This document shows positions 41,258 to 49,256 of a stretch of DNA of 64,000 nucleotides, piece after piece. The notes under the pieces are model-generated. The model was not told where the DNA came from. It saw only the letters and a list, made by a program, of their open reading frames with translations, and did not search any database. The position numbers and the translations under genes are program-made. The first letter of the stretch is position 1. Each line of letters starts with the position of its first letter. Origin of the DNA: Micromonosporaceae bacterium (lineage in GTDB: Bacteria; Actinomycetota; Actinomycetes; Mycobacteriales; Micromonosporaceae); assembly GCA_009377645.1 (NCBI GenBank), contig WHTQ01000004.1, forward strand, positions 1 through 64,000, written 5' to 3'.

Positions 41258-41782
41258 ATGAACAGATCCAGACTGATCCTGTGGGTGGTCGCGGCGGTGG
41301 CGGCGATCGGAGTCACCACCGCCGCGGTGACCGTGGCCAACGCAGGTGGCGGCCGGGACGATGTCCTCAGCCAGGATGAGGTCTCCCGCCAGCTGGGCGA
41401 GCAGACCGGGGCGCCGCCGGCGACCGGCGCCCCGGAGACGAGCGCCCCGGCGACCCCAGGTCCGTCCGGTGAGGGAGTGTCCAGGACCCTGCGCAGCCAG
41501 GCCGCCCAGCTGGTGGCCAGCTGTGCCGGGGCGGGCGCGTACCTGGAGACCTGGAGCCCGAACCCGGGCTACCGGGTGGACGAGGTGGTGCGCGGGCCGG
41601 CACCGCAGGCACTGCTGTGGGTGGAGAGCGACTCGTTCGAGGACGTCCAGATCCTGGTCCAGTGCGAGGGCGGTGAGCCGGTGATGACCGAGCTGGTCGA
41701 GCCCGACGACCACGGCGGCGACCGGGACGACGACGGCTACGACGACGGGGATGACCGCGGCGGGGACCGCGGTCGCGGGTAG
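41258..41782 (+). CDS. Exported protein with acidic tail, unknown function
   Basis: 174 residues from ATG 41258. A signal peptide (LILWVVAAVAAIGVTTAAVTVANA) is followed by a Pro/Ala/Thr spacer (GAPPATGAPETSAPATPGPS), a small domain with LVASCAGAGAYLETWSPNPGYRVDEVVRGPAPQALLWVES and ILVQCEGGEP (two Cys, probably a disulfide), and a 30-residue Asp/Gly-rich tail. Divergent from the two-component system, so likely regulated by it. No family recognised; the tail could bind Ca2+. Confidence 0.65.
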   Translation: MNRSRLILWVVAAVAAIGVTTAAVTVANAGGGRDDVLSQDEVSRQLGEQTGAPPATGAPETSAPATPGPSGEGVSRTLRSQAAQLVASCAGAGAYLETWSPNPGYRVDEVVRGPAPQALLWVESDSFEDVQILVQCEGGEPVMTELVEPDDHGGDRDDDGYDDGDDRGGDRGRG

Positions 41783-41824
41783 CCGTCGGGTAGGTGGTGC
41801 CGGGGCTTCCGGTAGCCTAGTATT

Positions 41825-41841
41825 CCTATCAGTCGGATAGG
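41825..41841 (+). promoter_or_regulatory. Possible operator upstream of the TauE/SafE gene
   Basis: CCTATC (41825-41830) and GATAGG (41836-41841) form a perfect 6-bp inverted repeat with a 5-nt spacer, 20 bp before the GTG and just upstream of the GGAGGAGG ribosome site. It overlaps the only A/T-rich stretch here, so a repressor bound to it would block transcription start. A sulfur-responsive Rrf2 or similar factor is a guess. Confidence 0.45.
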
Positions 41842-41861
41842 TTTACCAGGAGGAGGCCCCG

Positions 41862-42800
41862 GTGCCGACGTTGCTGCTGCTGGCCGTGGTCGGGTTCGGG
41901 GCGCAGGCGGTCAACAGCAGCCTCGGCATGGGGTACGGGGTGACGTCGACCTCGGCACTGCTGGCGCTGGGCACCAGCCCGGCGCTGGCTTCGGCGACCG
42001 TCAACCTGTCGCAGGTCGGCTCGCAGCTGGTCTCCGGGTTGGCGCACTGGCGGTTCGGCAACGTCGACTGGCGGATCGTGTGGCGGATCGGGCTGCCCGG
42101 AGCGGTCGGTGCGTTCGCCGGGGCGACCTTCCTGAGCGCGCTGAGCACCGCTCTGGCGGCCCCGCTGATGGCCGGGATCCTGCTGGTGCTGGGCAGCTAC
42201 CTGCTGGTGCGGTTCACCCTGCGCGGCACCCCCCGCGGGAACCTCGGCAAGCCGCTGCGCTCGCGGTTCCTGGCGCCGCTCGGGCTGGTCGGCGGGTTCC
42301 TGAACTCGACCGGCGGCGGCGGCTGGGGTCCGGTCGGCACCACCGCGCTGCTGGCCTCCGGGCGGGCTGAGCCGCGGACCGTGGTCGGGTCGATCAGCGC
42401 CGGCGAGTTCGCGGTGGTGACCGCCGGCAGCGCCGGGTTCCTGGTCGGGCTGGGGCTGACCGGCATCAACCTGTCCTGGGTGGCGGTGCTGCTGGCCGGC
42501 GGCGTGCTGGCCGCGCCGCTGGCGGCGTGGCTGGCCCGGCACGTCCCCGCCCGGCTGCTGGGCTCGCTGGTCGGGGGCCTGATTGTGGTCACCAATGCGC
42601 GGACCCTGCTGCACCTGGACCCGGTGTCGGTGTCGCCGGTGGCCGAGGTCGCCACGCTGTCCGGGCTCGGGCTGGTCTGGGCCGGCGCGATCGCCTGGTC
42701 GGCCCGTGCCCACCGGGCCGCCCGGCGGGCCGCCGCCGTACCGCCGGTGCCGGCGCCGCCGTCGGCCGAGGTCACGGAAGCAGCACCGCGGCGCCGGTGA
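41862..42800 (+). CDS. TauE/SafE family anion permease
   Basis: 312 residues with eight or so membrane helices. Begins [34 protein letters not shown] and repeats the pattern at [29 protein letters not shown], the two halves typical of the sulfite/organosulfonate exporter family. Likely moves sulfite, sulfonate or a related anion across the cytoplasmic membrane. GTG start with a strong AGGAGGAGG site. The last 29 bp overlap the convergent alcohol dehydrogenase gene. Confidence 0.85.
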   Translation: MPTLLLLAVVGFGAQAVNSSLGMGYGVTSTSALLALGTSPALASATVNLSQVGSQLVSGLAHWRFGNVDWRIVWRIGLPGAVGAFAGATFLSALSTALAAPLMAGILLVLGSYLLVRFTLRGTPRGNLGKPLRSRFLAPLGLVGGFLNSTGGGGWGPVGTTALLASGRAEPRTVVGSISAGEFAVVTAGSAGFLVGLGLTGINLSWVAVLLAGGVLAAPLAAWLARHVPARLLGSLVGGLIVVTNARTLLHLDPVSVSPVAEVATLSGLGLVWAGAIAWSARAHRAARRAAAVPPVPAPPSAEVTEAAPRRR

Positions 42801-43785
42801 GCCGGTCGGCGGCGAGGTCGGCCAGCGCCCGGTCCGCCCGGTCGAGCGGGTACGGCGTGGCGGCCACCCGCAGCCGGTGGGTGGCCGCGTGCGCGAGCAG
42901 CGCTCGCCCGTCCTCCCGGGTGTTCGCGGTGACGCTGCGCAGCGTCCGTTCCTGGAACAGGTGCCGCTGGTAGTCCAGCGACGGGACGCCGGACAGGTGG
43001 ATGCCGGCGATCGCCAGCGTGCCGCCCCGGTCCAGCGCGGCCAGCGCCACCGGCACCAGGTCCCCGGCCGGGGCGAACAGGATCGCCGCGTCGAGCGGCT
43101 CCGGGGGCGGGTCGGAGGCGTCCCGGGCCGAGGCGGCGCCCAGCGACAGCGCCAGCTCCCGGGCCGCCGGCGAGCGGGTGAGCACGTGCACCCGGGCGCC
43201 CTGCCCGATCGCCACCTGCGCGGTCAGATGGGCCGAGGCGCCGAAGCCGTAGATGCCGAGCACCCCGCCGGGTGGCGGCTCGGCCCGGCGCAGCGCCCGG
43301 TATCCGATGATGCCGGCGCACAGCAGCGGTGCCAGCTCAGCGTCCGGATACCCGTCCGGCAGGTGGTACGCGTACGCCGCCGGCGCGACGGCCCACTCCG
43401 CGTACCCGCCGTCGGCGTCCCACCCGGTGTAGCGCGAGTGGGGGCACAGGTTCTCGCTGCCCCGGCGGCAGTACCGGCAGACCCCGCAGGTGTGGCGCAG
43501 CCAGGCGATGCCGGCCCGGTCGCCGACCCGCCAGCCGGTGACCTGGTCAGCGAGCGCAGCGACCTCGCCGACCACCTCGTGGCCGGGCACGGTACCGGGC
43601 CGGCGCGGCGGCAGGTCGCCCTCGGCCAGGTGCAGGTCGGTGCGGCAGACCGCGGAGGCGGTTATCCGCACCAGCAGCTCGCCGGCCGCGGGCTCCGGCA
43701 CCGGCCGCTCAACCGCCCGCAGCGGGCCGGTCGCGATCGGGCCGGGCACCCCAATCTCCCAGGCCCGCATCGTCCCGGTCGTCAC
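42772..43785 (-). CDS. Zinc-dependent alcohol dehydrogenase (MDR family)
   Basis: About 337 residues from GTG 43785 (GGAG 9 nt upstream), or 332 from ATG 43770. Catalytic zinc ligands [12 protein letters not shown] (Cys) and [10 protein letters not shown] (His-Glu); structural zinc loop [15 protein letters not shown]; nucleotide site [19 protein letters not shown]; substrate region [15 protein letters not shown](P)-linked oxidation of an alcohol or reduction of an aldehyde; GYGFG-type dinucleotide loop is AdhP-like. Overlaps the TauE/SafE gene tail to tail by 29 bp. Confidence 0.9.
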   Translation of the reverse strand: MTTGTMRAWEIGVPGPIATGPLRAVERPVPEPAAGELLVRITASAVCRTDLHLAEGDLPPRRPGTVPGHEVVGEVAALADQVTGWRVGDRAGIAWLRHTCGVCRYCRRGSENLCPHSRYTGWDADGGYAEWAVAPAAYAYHLPDGYPDAELAPLLCAGIIGYRALRRAEPPPGGVLGIYGFGASAHLTAQVAIGQGARVHVLTRSPAARELALSLGAASARDASDPPPEPLDAAILFAPAGDLVPVALAALDRGGTLAIAGIHLSGVPSLDYQRHLFQERTLRSVTANTREDGRALLAHAATHRLRVAATPYPLDRADRALADLAADRLTGAAVLLP

Positions 43786-43856
43786 CACCTCATTCTCCGT
43801 CGGGTCGGCCCGCGAGCGGACCAGTTTCCCGCTGGACGGGCGTGGATACTGAAGCC

Positions 43857-44375
43857 GTGCCCGCCGAGACATGTTCCATCTGTGACCGCGCGCTGGACCT
43901 GCACAACCGACATGTCCGCTTCACCCTGCCGGACCCGGTCGTGGACACGCCGGCGAACGAGCTCGCCGCCGGCAGCTGGATGAGCCACGCGAGCGCCCGC
44001 GAGTCGGTGATGATGCAGGTGCCGAACCTCGGCGCGTTCGTCCGGGCGTTGTTACCGGTCGCGCTGCAGGATGGTTACCGCGTCACGTTCGGAGTCTGGG
44101 TGGGTATCCACCCGGCCGAGCTGCGGTCGGTGTTCGACGCGTGGTGGCGGCCGGAGTACCGCGACCTCCGGCTGACCGGCCGGCTTGCCAACGCGATCCC
44201 GCCATGGGGTCTGCTCGCGTCACCGGTCGACGCAGAGGTCCACGACGACCAACACACTCCCTACTGCCACCGTTCCGACGATCCGCTGCTCGACCGCGTT
44301 CTCCATGACGAGTGGCCACACACCCTGGTGCTCGATGCGCTCACCGGTTCCGGGCGGCCAGGGTGTGGCGAGTGA
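43857..44375 (+). CDS. DUF2199 family protein
   Basis: 172 residues from GTG 43857, with GATACT 6 nt upstream (leaderless). Opens [25 protein letters not shown], has [32 protein letters not shown] and ends [19 protein letters not shown], the DUF2199 layout with an N-terminal CxxC. Function unknown; seen widely in actinobacteria as single genes. Confidence 0.75.
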   Translation: MPAETCSICDRALDLHNRHVRFTLPDPVVDTPANELAAGSWMSHASARESVMMQVPNLGAFVRALLPVALQDGYRVTFGVWVGIHPAELRSVFDAWWRPEYRDLRLTGRLANAIPPWGLLASPVDAEVHDDQHTPYCHRSDDPLLDRVLHDEWPHTLVLDALTGSGRPGCGE

Positions 44376-44376
44376 C

Positions 44377-44408
44377 ATACCACAGAGGAATGCTCATACC
44401 ACAGGTAT
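44377..44408. repeat. Copy 1 of a duplicated 32-34 bp element
   Basis: Reads ATACC, ACAGAG, GAATGCTCATACC, ACAGGTAT. The inner part is an ATACC/GGTAT inverted repeat (44396-44408). The same element, with two extra C in the spacer and four substitutions, occurs at 62268-62301. It lies 34 bp before the ABM monooxygenase start, in a position suited to an operator. Confidence 0.6.
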
Positions 44409-44441
44409 ACCGGACGACCGTGAATGTACGAGGAGGTGACC

Positions 44442-44783
44442 ATGACCGGCGATGCAGCGGCCCCTGGCTCGGCCCACGCGCTGATCAACCGGCTCACCAC
44501 CAAGCCCGGGCAGCGCGGGCGGGTGGTCGAGATCCTGATCGAGTCGGGCCGGCGGTTCGACGACAACCCGGCGTGCCTGCTTTATCTGGTCACCGAGGCG
44601 GCTGACGACCCGGACGTGATCTGGGTTACCGACCTCTGGACCAGCCGGCAGGAGCACCAGACGGCGCTGGCGGACCCCGCGCTGCGGCCGTACATCGAGC
44701 AGGCCATGCCGCTGCTGGTGGGCATGCCGGAGCAGATCCCGGTCCGTCCGGTCGGTGGCAAGACCCCGCTCGCCGGTATGTAG
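44442..44783 (+). CDS. Antibiotic biosynthesis monooxygenase (ABM) domain protein
   Basis: 113 residues from ATG 44442, preceded by GAGGAGGTGACC. One ferredoxin-like ABM domain: HALINRLTTKPGQRGRVVEILIESGRRFDDNPACLLYLVTEAADDPDVIWVTDLWTSRQEHQTALADPALRPYIEQAMPLL. Such small dimeric proteins include cofactor-free quinol oxygenases, haem-degrading enzymes and stress proteins. Substrate unknown. The duplicated element lies directly upstream. Confidence 0.8.
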   Translation: MTGDAAAPGSAHALINRLTTKPGQRGRVVEILIESGRRFDDNPACLLYLVTEAADDPDVIWVTDLWTSRQEHQTALADPALRPYIEQAMPLLVGMPEQIPVRPVGGKTPLAGM

Positions 44784-44851
44784 GCGCTCCGGCTCCTCTC
44801 GGGCGTCGTCCGGAGGGCCCATCCGCCCGCCCCGGGCCGGGACTTCGGCGG

Positions 44852-46060
44852 CTACCGCCAGCTGGGAATCTGGGTGCGCACCAGGATCGCCTCCTGGCGG
44901 TCGGCGTCAGGACGGCTCAGCTGGCCCACCAGATACAGCGACTCACCGTCCACAGCCGCGGCCCGCACATGCGCAGCGGCGGTTGTGGCGCGACCCTCCT
45001 CCACGAGCAAGGCGACCGAGCCGTACTGCTCGGGCCCGCCTTCGGAACCGCTGCCGGACGCCATCAACTGGTCGACGGTCCGCTGTTGCTGTGAGGTGAA
45101 GTCGCCAGACCAGCTGAAGTCGCCGCCGTCATCGTTGTCGTTCTCGAAGGCGTGATCGACGACCACCAGCCGCCCGCTGTCGACCGAGATGCCGGAAAGC
45201 TCGTTCGTGGCGATCTCCACCTCCCCGGCGGCACCTTCATCCGTGAACGGGCCGTCGGGAAGGTCGCGTTCCTCGCCACCGAGCACCCTCGACAGGGAGC
45301 CGTCCGGCGCGACCCGCAGCACGTAGCCGATCCCCATCAGATAGATACCGCTGGAATCGGCGGCCAACCCCAACTCCGGACCTACGCCGATCATGGCGAA
45401 CTCGGTCGCCTGTGTGCCTTCGGGTGGGTTCTCCTGGCGCTCGCGCAGCTCCTCCTGCTCGAGGTCGGAGGGTGACCGCTCGATGCCCGCCACCGTGCTG
45501 ACCTGGCCGCCCTGCTGGCGGCGTACGACGATCGGATGCCGGAAGACCATGGGTTCCTCCGGCGGCTCAGTGAGCAGGGCGGTCCACAGCAGGCGGTCCT
45601 CGTCATCGACTGCGATCGCGGTGATGTCTCCGGCCTCGGCTCGGGGCGGCTGCGCCTCTCGATCGCCCACCTCGAGCCTTGCCTCGGAGCCGGTGATGCG
45701 CCAGATCCCGGAGCTGTCGAGCGCGAAGACCGAGCCGTCAGGAGCGAGTGCGACGTCACCGATGAACTCCATCGCGGGGACCGCGATCTCGTCGACCTCG
45801 CCGTCGGTTACGCGCCAGAGCGTGGGCGTGTCGTCGACCTGGCCGCCGAGCACGACGTCGCCATCCCGGACGTCGATCTCCGGCGCGGCACCCGGCAGAC
45901 GGCTCTCGTCGCTCCCGCCGGCGATCACCTTCATCTCAGGCTGGGCTTCATCTGAGTCAGTGCCGCCCGCCTCGCAGCTCGCACACCCGGTGACTGCGAC
46001 CATGAAGGCGGTCGCCACGGCTGCAACGTGTGTCATCCGGTGACTCATATTGGGCCACAT
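44852..46060 (-). CDS. Lipoprotein with beta-propeller-like repeats
   Basis: About 402 residues; ATG 46060 is chosen because it is 17 bp after the upstream gene, but 46048 and 46036 are possible. Signal peptide with lipobox AVTGC, an acidic linker, then blades such as GDVVLGGQVDDTPTLWRVTDGEV, FIGDVALAPDGSVFALDSSGIWRITG, ITAIAVDDEDRLLWTAL, GLAADSSGIYLMGIGYVLRVAPDGSL and AAAVDGESLYLVGQLSRPD, resembling NHL/PQQ propellers. Probably a surface-anchored binding protein; ligand unknown. Confidence 0.6.
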   Translation of the reverse strand: MWPNMSHRMTHVAAVATAFMVAVTGCASCEAGGTDSDEAQPEMKVIAGGSDESRLPGAAPEIDVRDGDVVLGGQVDDTPTLWRVTDGEVDEIAVPAMEFIGDVALAPDGSVFALDSSGIWRITGSEARLEVGDREAQPPRAEAGDITAIAVDDEDRLLWTALLTEPPEEPMVFRHPIVVRRQQGGQVSTVAGIERSPSDLEQEELRERQENPPEGTQATEFAMIGVGPELGLAADSSGIYLMGIGYVLRVAPDGSLSRVLGGEERDLPDGPFTDEGAAGEVEIATNELSGISVDSGRLVVVDHAFENDNDDGGDFSWSGDFTSQQQRTVDQLMASGSGSEGGPEQYGSVALLVEEGRATTAAAHVRAAAVDGESLYLVGQLSRPDADRQEAILVRTQIPSWR

Positions 46061-46077
46061 GCTACCCAGCGTTCGGT

Positions 46078-46755
46078 TCAGATTGTCGAGTCCCGCCGCG
46101 GTGGCGTACTCGCCAGCCTGGCGGCTGCCAGGGCAAGTGCTTCCGCCATCGAGCAACTCAGCTCTTCGGCTCGCCAGTCCTCGGCCATGCACTCGAGGGT
46201 CTCGTCGTGGAAGCAGAGCACGTAGTGGTGGTAGCGCTGGTGCCATCCGCCGCGGTGGGACGGATGCACGGAGTTGGCCCGTTCGGCTGCGGTGATCCAG
46301 GTCGAGTCCGGGACCACGTGCGCACAGTAGAAGTCCAGGCCGCGTCCGTAGAGCGGGTGACCACCCATCGCCTCGTCGTTGAGGCCGCCGAAGCTGGTCA
46401 GGTAGGCGCCGGTGAACTCCACCAGACCCAACGCGGCCGGACCCGGCTGCCCGGCATCCACGACGTTGACGTACCTGCCGTCCCAGTTCGGGTCCGGGTC
46501 CGGCCGGTAGAAGATCACGATGGTGCGGTGCGAGTCGCTGATCACGTGCGGTAGGGGCGATCCGGCGTCCCAGCTGACCCCGAGATCGATCGGCTGTGCG
46601 TACTGCTCCCCCCTCGCTCGAGCAAGCTGCCGTTCGGCGTCGAGCAACTCCGTGTGTGCCGCCCGAGCGGCCTCCCAGCCCTCACCCTGGCGCGCGGCAC
46701 CGAGCGCCCGCTTCGCCCGTGCGAGCCGTTGCTGCGCGGCGATGACCTGATCCAT
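46078..46755 (-). CDS. Unknown protein with coiled-coil N-terminus
   Basis: 225 residues. Residues 1-50 are a likely coiled coil (VIAAQQRLARAKRALGAARQGEGWEAARAAHTELLDAERQLARARGE). The remainder has IVIFYRPDPDPNWDGRYVNVVDAGQPGPAALGLVEFTGAYLTSFGGLNDEAMGGHPLYGRGL and HHYVLCFHDETLECMAEDWRAEEL; the end resembles a HDETLECxA motif seen in uncharacterised actinobacterial proteins. No signal peptide. It is followed after 17 bp by the lipoprotein gene and may be co-transcribed with it. Confidence 0.55.
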   Translation of the reverse strand: MDQVIAAQQRLARAKRALGAARQGEGWEAARAAHTELLDAERQLARARGEQYAQPIDLGVSWDAGSPLPHVISDSHRTIVIFYRPDPDPNWDGRYVNVVDAGQPGPAALGLVEFTGAYLTSFGGLNDEAMGGHPLYGRGLDFYCAHVVPDSTWITAAERANSVHPSHRGGWHQRYHHYVLCFHDETLECMAEDWRAEELSCSMAEALALAAARLASTPPRRDSTI

Positions 46756-47015
46756 GCCGGGAGCCTGCCACGTCCCGCAGTGAGGACGGTAGGCGCCCGG
46801 GCACCGGTCGGGCGGGGTCGGCGGCCGGTCCGGTGGAGCGCCCCAAGGCTCGGATCAAGGCGGGTGGAGATCCTCACCGTGGGGCGTGGAGCAGGACGGT
46901 GGGGCCGGTATCGTCGGGCCACGCGCCCCCAGGTCCGGATCTTCGTCGCGCATGATCGCGGGCGGGGGGCTCGGTGCCTGACTCCGGGACGGCGGTAGTG
47001 GCGGGCGGTCGCCTG

Positions 47016-47834
47016 TCACGGTGCGCCGGCCAGCCAGTGGGCGGGGCGGGTGAGTGACGGGGGGAGCCGGGTGGTGGCGTCGCCGTTCCCGGCGTCGAGC
47101 TGAGCCTGGGTGAGGAAGATGCTGGTGGTGAGGTCGGCCCCGGCCAACTCGGCTCCCCGCAGGTCGGCGCCGGTGAGGTCGGCCAGCCGCAGGTCGGCAT
47201 CGCGCAGGTCGGCACCGATCAGGTGCGCACCGCGCAGGCAGGCACCGGCCAGGTCGGCGGCCCGGAGATCTCTGCCGACCAGGTCGGCGCCGGCGAGATC
47301 GGGTGCCGGGTCGGCGCCGGCCCGGGCCAGCGCGCTGGCGCGCCGCAGCAGGTCGGTGACCGGTCGCCGGTGCGTGGCCAGGTCCAGCGCGAGCAGCTGG
47401 TCCGGCGGCAGGTCGGTGAACCGGAGGGTCTGCTGGTACGCCCGCCGGAGCGCATCGTGCAGCGGGGTGGCCGGCGGCAACGACAGCGCCTCGGTGAGGT
47501 GCCAGAGCAGCTCGTGCAGCTGCCGCATCACCGGCAGCGCCCGGAACATCCGGCCGGCGAGCGCCGGGCTGCTGCGCCAGTCCCGCCCGCCGAACGTGAC
47601 CTGGCTGACCTGCTGGCCGGCGCCGAAGCAGTCGTAGGCGGCGCAGCCCGGGAAGCTGCGGGGCCGGAGCCGGTCGTGGATCGCGCACCGGAAGTCGGTG
47701 CGCAGATGCGGGCACGGCTGCCCGGCCGGCTTGTCGATGGCGAAGTCGGCCGAGGCCGAGAAGCCCGGCGCGACGCAGCACAGCCCGAAGCAGCGGGAGC
47801 AGTCCGCCCGCAGCTCGGTTGAGCCGGCGGTCAT
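47016..47834 (-). CDS. Cys-rich pentapeptide-repeat protein
   Basis: 272 residues from ATG 47834, overlapping the ClpP-like stop (ATGA). The N-terminus has CSRCFGLCC, then PCPHLRTDFRCAIHDRLRPRSFPGC and AAYDCFGAGQQVSQVTFGG, a cluster of Cys/His that could bind metal, as in YkgJ-type (CxxCxxxC) proteins. A helical middle follows, then pentapeptide repeats ADLVGRDLRAADLAGACLRGAHLIGADLRDADLRLADLTGADLRGAELAGADL (about 186-240) forming a short right-handed beta-helix. Pentapeptide proteins often mimic DNA or mediate protein contacts; role here unknown. Confidence 0.75.
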   Translation of the reverse strand: MTAGSTELRADCSRCFGLCCVAPGFSASADFAIDKPAGQPCPHLRTDFRCAIHDRLRPRSFPGCAAYDCFGAGQQVSQVTFGGRDWRSSPALAGRMFRALPVMRQLHELLWHLTEALSLPPATPLHDALRRAYQQTLRFTDLPPDQLLALDLATHRRPVTDLLRRASALARAGADPAPDLAGADLVGRDLRAADLAGACLRGAHLIGADLRDADLRLADLTGADLRGAELAGADLTTSIFLTQAQLDAGNGDATTRLPPSLTRPAHWLAGAP

Positions 47835-48433
47835 TGGCGGATCTCGTGCACCAGGCCGTAGTCGCGGGCCTGCACGGCGTCCAGCAGCCGGCGATCGCTG
47901 AAGTCGGTCTCCACCCGGCTGCGCGGCTGGCCGGTCGCCTCGGCCACCCGGACCAGCAGATCCTCCAGCGCGCGCAGGTGGTGGCCGGCGGCGGAGGCGA
48001 CGTCGTCGGCGGTGCCGGCGATCCCCGCCACCTTCGGCTCGGCCAGCCGGAACCGGGCGTGCGGCAGCGCCAACCGGTGCTTGGCCACCGCATACACCCC
48101 GACCGCGGCGCCACCCACCCCGGACGTGGCCACCGCGTGCACCGGCACCTGCAGGCTGTCGATGGTGTCGACGAGGGTAAACACCGCGTCCAGGTCGCCG
48201 TCCGGCGTCGCCAGGTGCAGCTGCACCGGCTCGCCGTCCGGCCCGTCCAGCGACAGCAGAGTGGCCGCGGCGGTGCCGGCCGAGCCGGCGGTCAGATGCC
48301 CGTGCACGAACACGATCCGCCGCTGGTGCAGCTGCTCGGCCAGCCACGGCGCCAGCTCCGGCTCCGGCTCGGCGCCGGCCGGCACCCGCTCTGGCGGCTG
48401 CCACGGCAGCCGGGCGTGGGTCGCTGCCATCAT
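47831..48433 (-). CDS. ClpP-like protein lacking catalytic Ser and His
   Basis: 200 residues from ATG 48433 with TACGGT 7 nt upstream (leaderless). The ClpP/crotonase-like core is visible: [90 protein letters not shown], and RRLLDAVQARDYGLVHEI. In ClpP the nucleophile is the Ser of GxAAS and the His is in LPNARIMIHQP; here these positions read GGAA and LPHARFRLAEP, so both residues are absent. Probably a pseudo-protease or scaffold. Coupled to the Cys-rich pentapeptide protein by an ATGA overlap. Confidence 0.7.
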   Translation of the reverse strand: MMAATHARLPWQPPERVPAGAEPEPELAPWLAEQLHQRRIVFVHGHLTAGSAGTAAATLLSLDGPDGEPVQLHLATPDGDLDAVFTLVDTIDSLQVPVHAVATSGVGGAAVGVYAVAKHRLALPHARFRLAEPKVAGIAGTADDVASAAGHHLRALEDLLVRVAEATGQPRSRVETDFSDRRLLDAVQARDYGLVHEIRQ

Positions 48434-48475
48434 GTCTGCCACCGTACGCCGGACCGGCCGGGCACAATCGAAACC

Positions 48476-49240
48476 ATGGCAGAAGCAGTGACGCTGACCG
48501 GCGGGGTGGCGATGCCGCTGATCGGGTTCGGGACCTGGCCGTTGCGCGGCCGGGCCGCGTACGAGGCGGTCCGGTACGCGCTGTCGGTGGGCTACCGGCA
48601 CCTCGACACCGCGACCATGTACCGCAACGAGGCGGAGGTGGGCCGGGCGGTACGCGACAGCGGGCTACCCCGCCAGGAGGTGTTCCTCACCACCAAGCTG
48701 CAGCGGGGCGACGCCGGCCGGGAGCGGGCGATGATCGGGGCGAGCCTGCGGGCGCTGGGCACCGACTACCTGGATCTGTGGCTGATCCACGCCCCGCCGG
48801 GCCGGGACGCCGGGCGGTCCACCTGGCAGGAGTTCCGGGCGGTGCGGGACGAGGGGCTGACCCGGGCGATCGGGGTCAGCAACTACGGCCTGGACCAGCT
48901 CGACCTGCTGGCCCGGGAGACCGGTGAGATGCCGGCGGTCAACCAGATCCGGTGGAGCCCACCGCTGCACGACCCGGACACGCTAGCCGGGCACCGGCAG
49001 CGCGGGGTGGTGCTGGAGGGCTACAGCCCGCTGAAGGCGACCCGGCTGGGTGACCCGGTGCTGACCGGGATCGCGCAGCGGCACGGGGTGACCGCCGCGC
49101 AGGTGGTGCTGCGGTGGCACCTGGAGCACCAGATCCCGGTGATCCCGAAGTCGGGCAACCGGGACCGGATCGCGGCCAACCTAGACCTGTTCGGGTTCAC
49201 GCTCGACGCCGGCGAGCTGGCCCGGATCGACGCCCTCTGA
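48476..49240 (+). CDS. Aldo/keto reductase
   Basis: 254 residues from ATG 48476, with CACAAT 7 nt upstream (leaderless). TIM-barrel signature: IGFGTWPLRGRAAYEAVRYALSVGYRHLDTATMYRNEAEVGRAV carries catalytic Asp and Tyr, FLTTKLQRG the Lys, LDLWLIHAPPG the His; NADPH site VIPKSGNRDRIAANLDLFGFTL. Belongs to the DkgA/B-like branch that reduces aldehydes and ketones such as 2,5-diketogluconate or methylglyoxal. Divergent from the ClpP-like gene with only 42 bp between. Confidence 0.9.
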   Translation: MAEAVTLTGGVAMPLIGFGTWPLRGRAAYEAVRYALSVGYRHLDTATMYRNEAEVGRAVRDSGLPRQEVFLTTKLQRGDAGRERAMIGASLRALGTDYLDLWLIHAPPGRDAGRSTWQEFRAVRDEGLTRAIGVSNYGLDQLDLLARETGEMPAVNQIRWSPPLHDPDTLAGHRQRGVVLEGYSPLKATRLGDPVLTGIAQRHGVTAAQVVLRWHLEHQIPVIPKSGNRDRIAANLDLFGFTLDAGELARIDAL

Positions 49241-49256
49241 ACCGGTAGGAGCGGTC

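Noticed and set aside
39203-41713. 836-residue fusion of response regulator region and kinase
   Set aside because: The upstream part is the regulator in another frame; GTG 40483 overlaps the regulator stop.
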